From: an uncultured Peptostreptococcaceae bacterium
GTDB lineage: Bacteria > Bacillota > Clostridia > Peptostreptococcales > Anaerovoracaceae
NCBI GenBank assembly: GCA_905236895.1
Contig: CAJOQI010000095.1
Location: forward strand, 1-7,615
DNA: 7,615 bases
Reading direction: 5' to 3'
Shown in pieces: positions 6,570 to 7,615 of this stretch (position 1 is the stretch's first letter; every line of letters begins with the position of its first letter). Made by a program: the position numbers and the translations under genes. The notes beneath the pieces are model-generated. The model saw nothing but the letters and a program-made list of their open reading frames with translations. It was not told the DNA's origin and searched no databases.

Positions 6570-7261
6570 CTGAACACCTCCCTGAAGTATTCGTCCACGG
6601 ACTTTCCTTCATTCTCTCTTATGTCGTCAACCGTCCTATGGAGCACCACCTCACCGTTGTTTATGAGCACTGCTTCATCCAGCATCTTCTCAACATCCGC
6701 AATTAGATGGGTGGATATTACAACCAAAGCATCCTCGGAATAATTGCTGATTATTGTTTCCAGGATATAGTCCCTTGCTGCGGGGTCAACTCCACCGATG
6801 GGCTCGTCCAAGAAATAGATTTTTGCCTCCCTGCTCATAGCCAGAATAAGCTGAACCTTTTCCTTTGTTCCCTTGGACAAAGTCTTAAGTGGCGCATCTC
6901 CCGGGATTCCCAGATTTGCCAGCATTTCGTAGGCTTTGTTTATATTGAAGTCGGGATAAAAGTCCCTAAACATTTCCACAAGGCCGTTAACATTCATCCA
7001 ATCCATCAGATAATTGGCATCGGGCAGATAGGAAACCAATTCCTTTGTTTCCGGCCCCGGTTTATGGCCTGCCAAAAGTATTTCTCCGGAATTTGGCTGA
7101 ATCAGTCCATTGGCCAGTTTCAGCATGGTTGTTTTACCGCTTCCGTTGGGGCCAAGGAGACCTATAATTCGTCCGCTCTCCAAGGAAAGATTCACATTAT
7201 TAAGTGCGGTCAGTCCTCCGTATTTCTTTGTAAGTCCCCTACATTCCATCATCACACTCAT
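6551..7261 (-). CDS. ABC transporter ATP-binding protein
   Basis: This 236-residue cytoplasmic ATPase powers the permease encoded next to it. All nucleotide-binding motifs are present: Walker A GPNGSGKT (37-44), the signature LSKGTKEKVQ (128-137), Walker B IYFLDEP (148-154), the D-loop GGVDP (156-160) and the switch histidine H185 in VISTH. At the Q-loop the sequence is SYLPDANYL (77-85), with Asp where many families have Gln; this 'YLPD' form is frequent in BcrA/YtrB-like ATPases. The C-terminal stretch after 205 (VVLHRTVDDIRENEGKSVDE) is short and typical of the group. The ATG overlaps the GntR stop as ATGA, and AAGGAGG lies ahead of it within the GntR gene. The permease start lies within its last codons. 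All three genes therefore form one tightly coupled operon. Confidence 0.94.
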   Translation of the reverse strand: MSVMMECRGLTKKYGGLTALNNVNLSLESGRIIGLLGPNGSGKTTMLKLANGLIQPNSGEILLAGHKPGPETKELVSYLPDANYLMDWMNVNGLVEMFRDFYPDFNINKAYEMLANLGIPGDAPLKTLSKGTKEKVQLILAMSREAKIYFLDEPIGGVDPAARDYILETIISNYSEDALVVISTHLIADVEKMLDEAVLINNGEVVLHRTVDDIRENEGKSVDEYFREVFRCLVSY

Positions 7262-7615
7262 TTGCTCTTCCTCCTTATCAAGTCCTTAACCTCTTCTGCA
7301 GAATAACCAAGCTCGGTCATTTCCTTAAAGAGCCTGTCCAGAGCCTCCTCTGCAACCTTCTCTCTCAATTCATCAATCATGGATTGATCCTCCGTAACAA
7401 ATTTACCGCTGGTTCTCTCTGTTCTAATAATCCCCGTCCGTTCCAGCTCCGTAAGAGCTCTCTGCATGGTATTGGGATTCACTCCCGCCTCCTGGGCCAA
7501 GTCTCTAACGGAATCAAGTCTGCTCCCCGGTTTGTAATAACCCGTGATAATGCGCTTCTTGATTATCTCTATAATCTGTCCGTAGATGGACCTATCATTA
7601 TCAAGATTCCATGCC
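7258..7615 (-). CDS. GntR-family (YtrA-type) transcriptional regulator, 5' end at window edge
   Basis: The reading frame is open from the window edge to TGA 7258-7260 and gives 118 residues beginning AWNLDNDRSIYGQI. The winged helix-turn-helix covers roughly 8-75, with IIEIIKKRIITGYYKPGSRL, then SVRDLAQEAGVNPNTMQRAL as the DNA-reading helices and a wing GIIRTERTSGKFV (61-73). A short helical tail of about 45 residues (EKVAEEALDRLFKEMTELGY) replaces a ligand-binding domain, as in the YtrA subfamily of about 120-130 residues. The first base inside the window could be the G of an ATG followed by GCA TGG, so probably only two bases are missing. A TTG start at 7500 would remove half of the DNA-binding domain and is rejected. 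Such regulators usually repress their own ABC operon; the operator would lie outside the window. Confidence 0.9.
   Translation of the reverse strand, partial: AWNLDNDRSIYGQIIEIIKKRIITGYYKPGSRLDSVRDLAQEAGVNPNTMQRALTELERTGIIRTERTSGKFVTEDQSMIDELREKVAEEALDRLFKEMTELGYSAEEVKDLIRRKSK

Noticed and set aside
6707..7306. Plus-strand open frame of 199 codons opposite the ABC ATPase
   Set aside because: It is the complement of a gene with every ABC motif in place. Its length reflects codon composition only.
7258..7500. GntR regulator starting at a TTG at 7500
   Set aside because: The same frame stays open to the window edge and encodes the missing first half of the winged helix, so the true start is beyond 7615.

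Overview
The window reads as chromosomal DNA of a low-to-moderate GC Gram-positive anaerobe, most likely a clostridial species of the Lachnospiraceae type. The basis is gene content and protein style: a YtrA-type GntR/ABC operon, a clostridial aconitase-family hydratase beside citD, a PlsC-like protein with a zinc ribbon, strong AGGAGG-like ribosome binding sites and a tRNA gene that encodes its CCA end. The species cannot be fixed from this sequence.

Layout: 6-80 is a complete tRNA-Glu(CTC), followed by a hairpin terminator (77-115) that works in either direction. 116-252 is a non-coding block with short inverted repeats. From 4202 down to 253 everything lies on the minus strand. In order of transcription it holds an FRG-domain protein (4202-3360), a fused pair of gene fragments (3344-3020), an intact 766-residue aconitase-family hydratase (3018-718), a slightly short citrate lyase acyl carrier subunit CitD (702-454), and a citE remnant with stop codons (453-253). 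A divergent promoter region (4203-4309) separates this block from a plus-strand PlsC-like acyltransferase (4310-5608). That gene ends at a bidirectional terminator shared with a minus-strand GntR - ABC ATPase - ABC permease operon (7615-5727).

The most informative part is the eroded carboxylate locus. The end of an AbrB-type membrane transporter stops one base before the hydratase start, and the hydratase is followed by citD and a piece of citE. This suggests an ancestral transporter-hydratase-citDE(F) operon for tricarboxylate or hydroxy-acid uptake and cleavage. Two deletions are visible. One joins the N-terminus of an unrelated protein (HATPase-like, possibly the regulatory part of a dicarboxylate symporter) to the AbrB tail. 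The other joins the end of citD to the middle of citE. The hydratase keeps its three iron-sulfur cysteines and its active-site motifs, so it may still be used, probably transcribed from the promoter ahead of the FRG gene.

I did not find a clearly new system. The points worth follow-up are the retained hydratase and CitD in a decayed operon, the FRG protein now heading that transcript, the possibly leaderless PlsC-zinc ribbon gene, and the unexplained block next to the tRNA.
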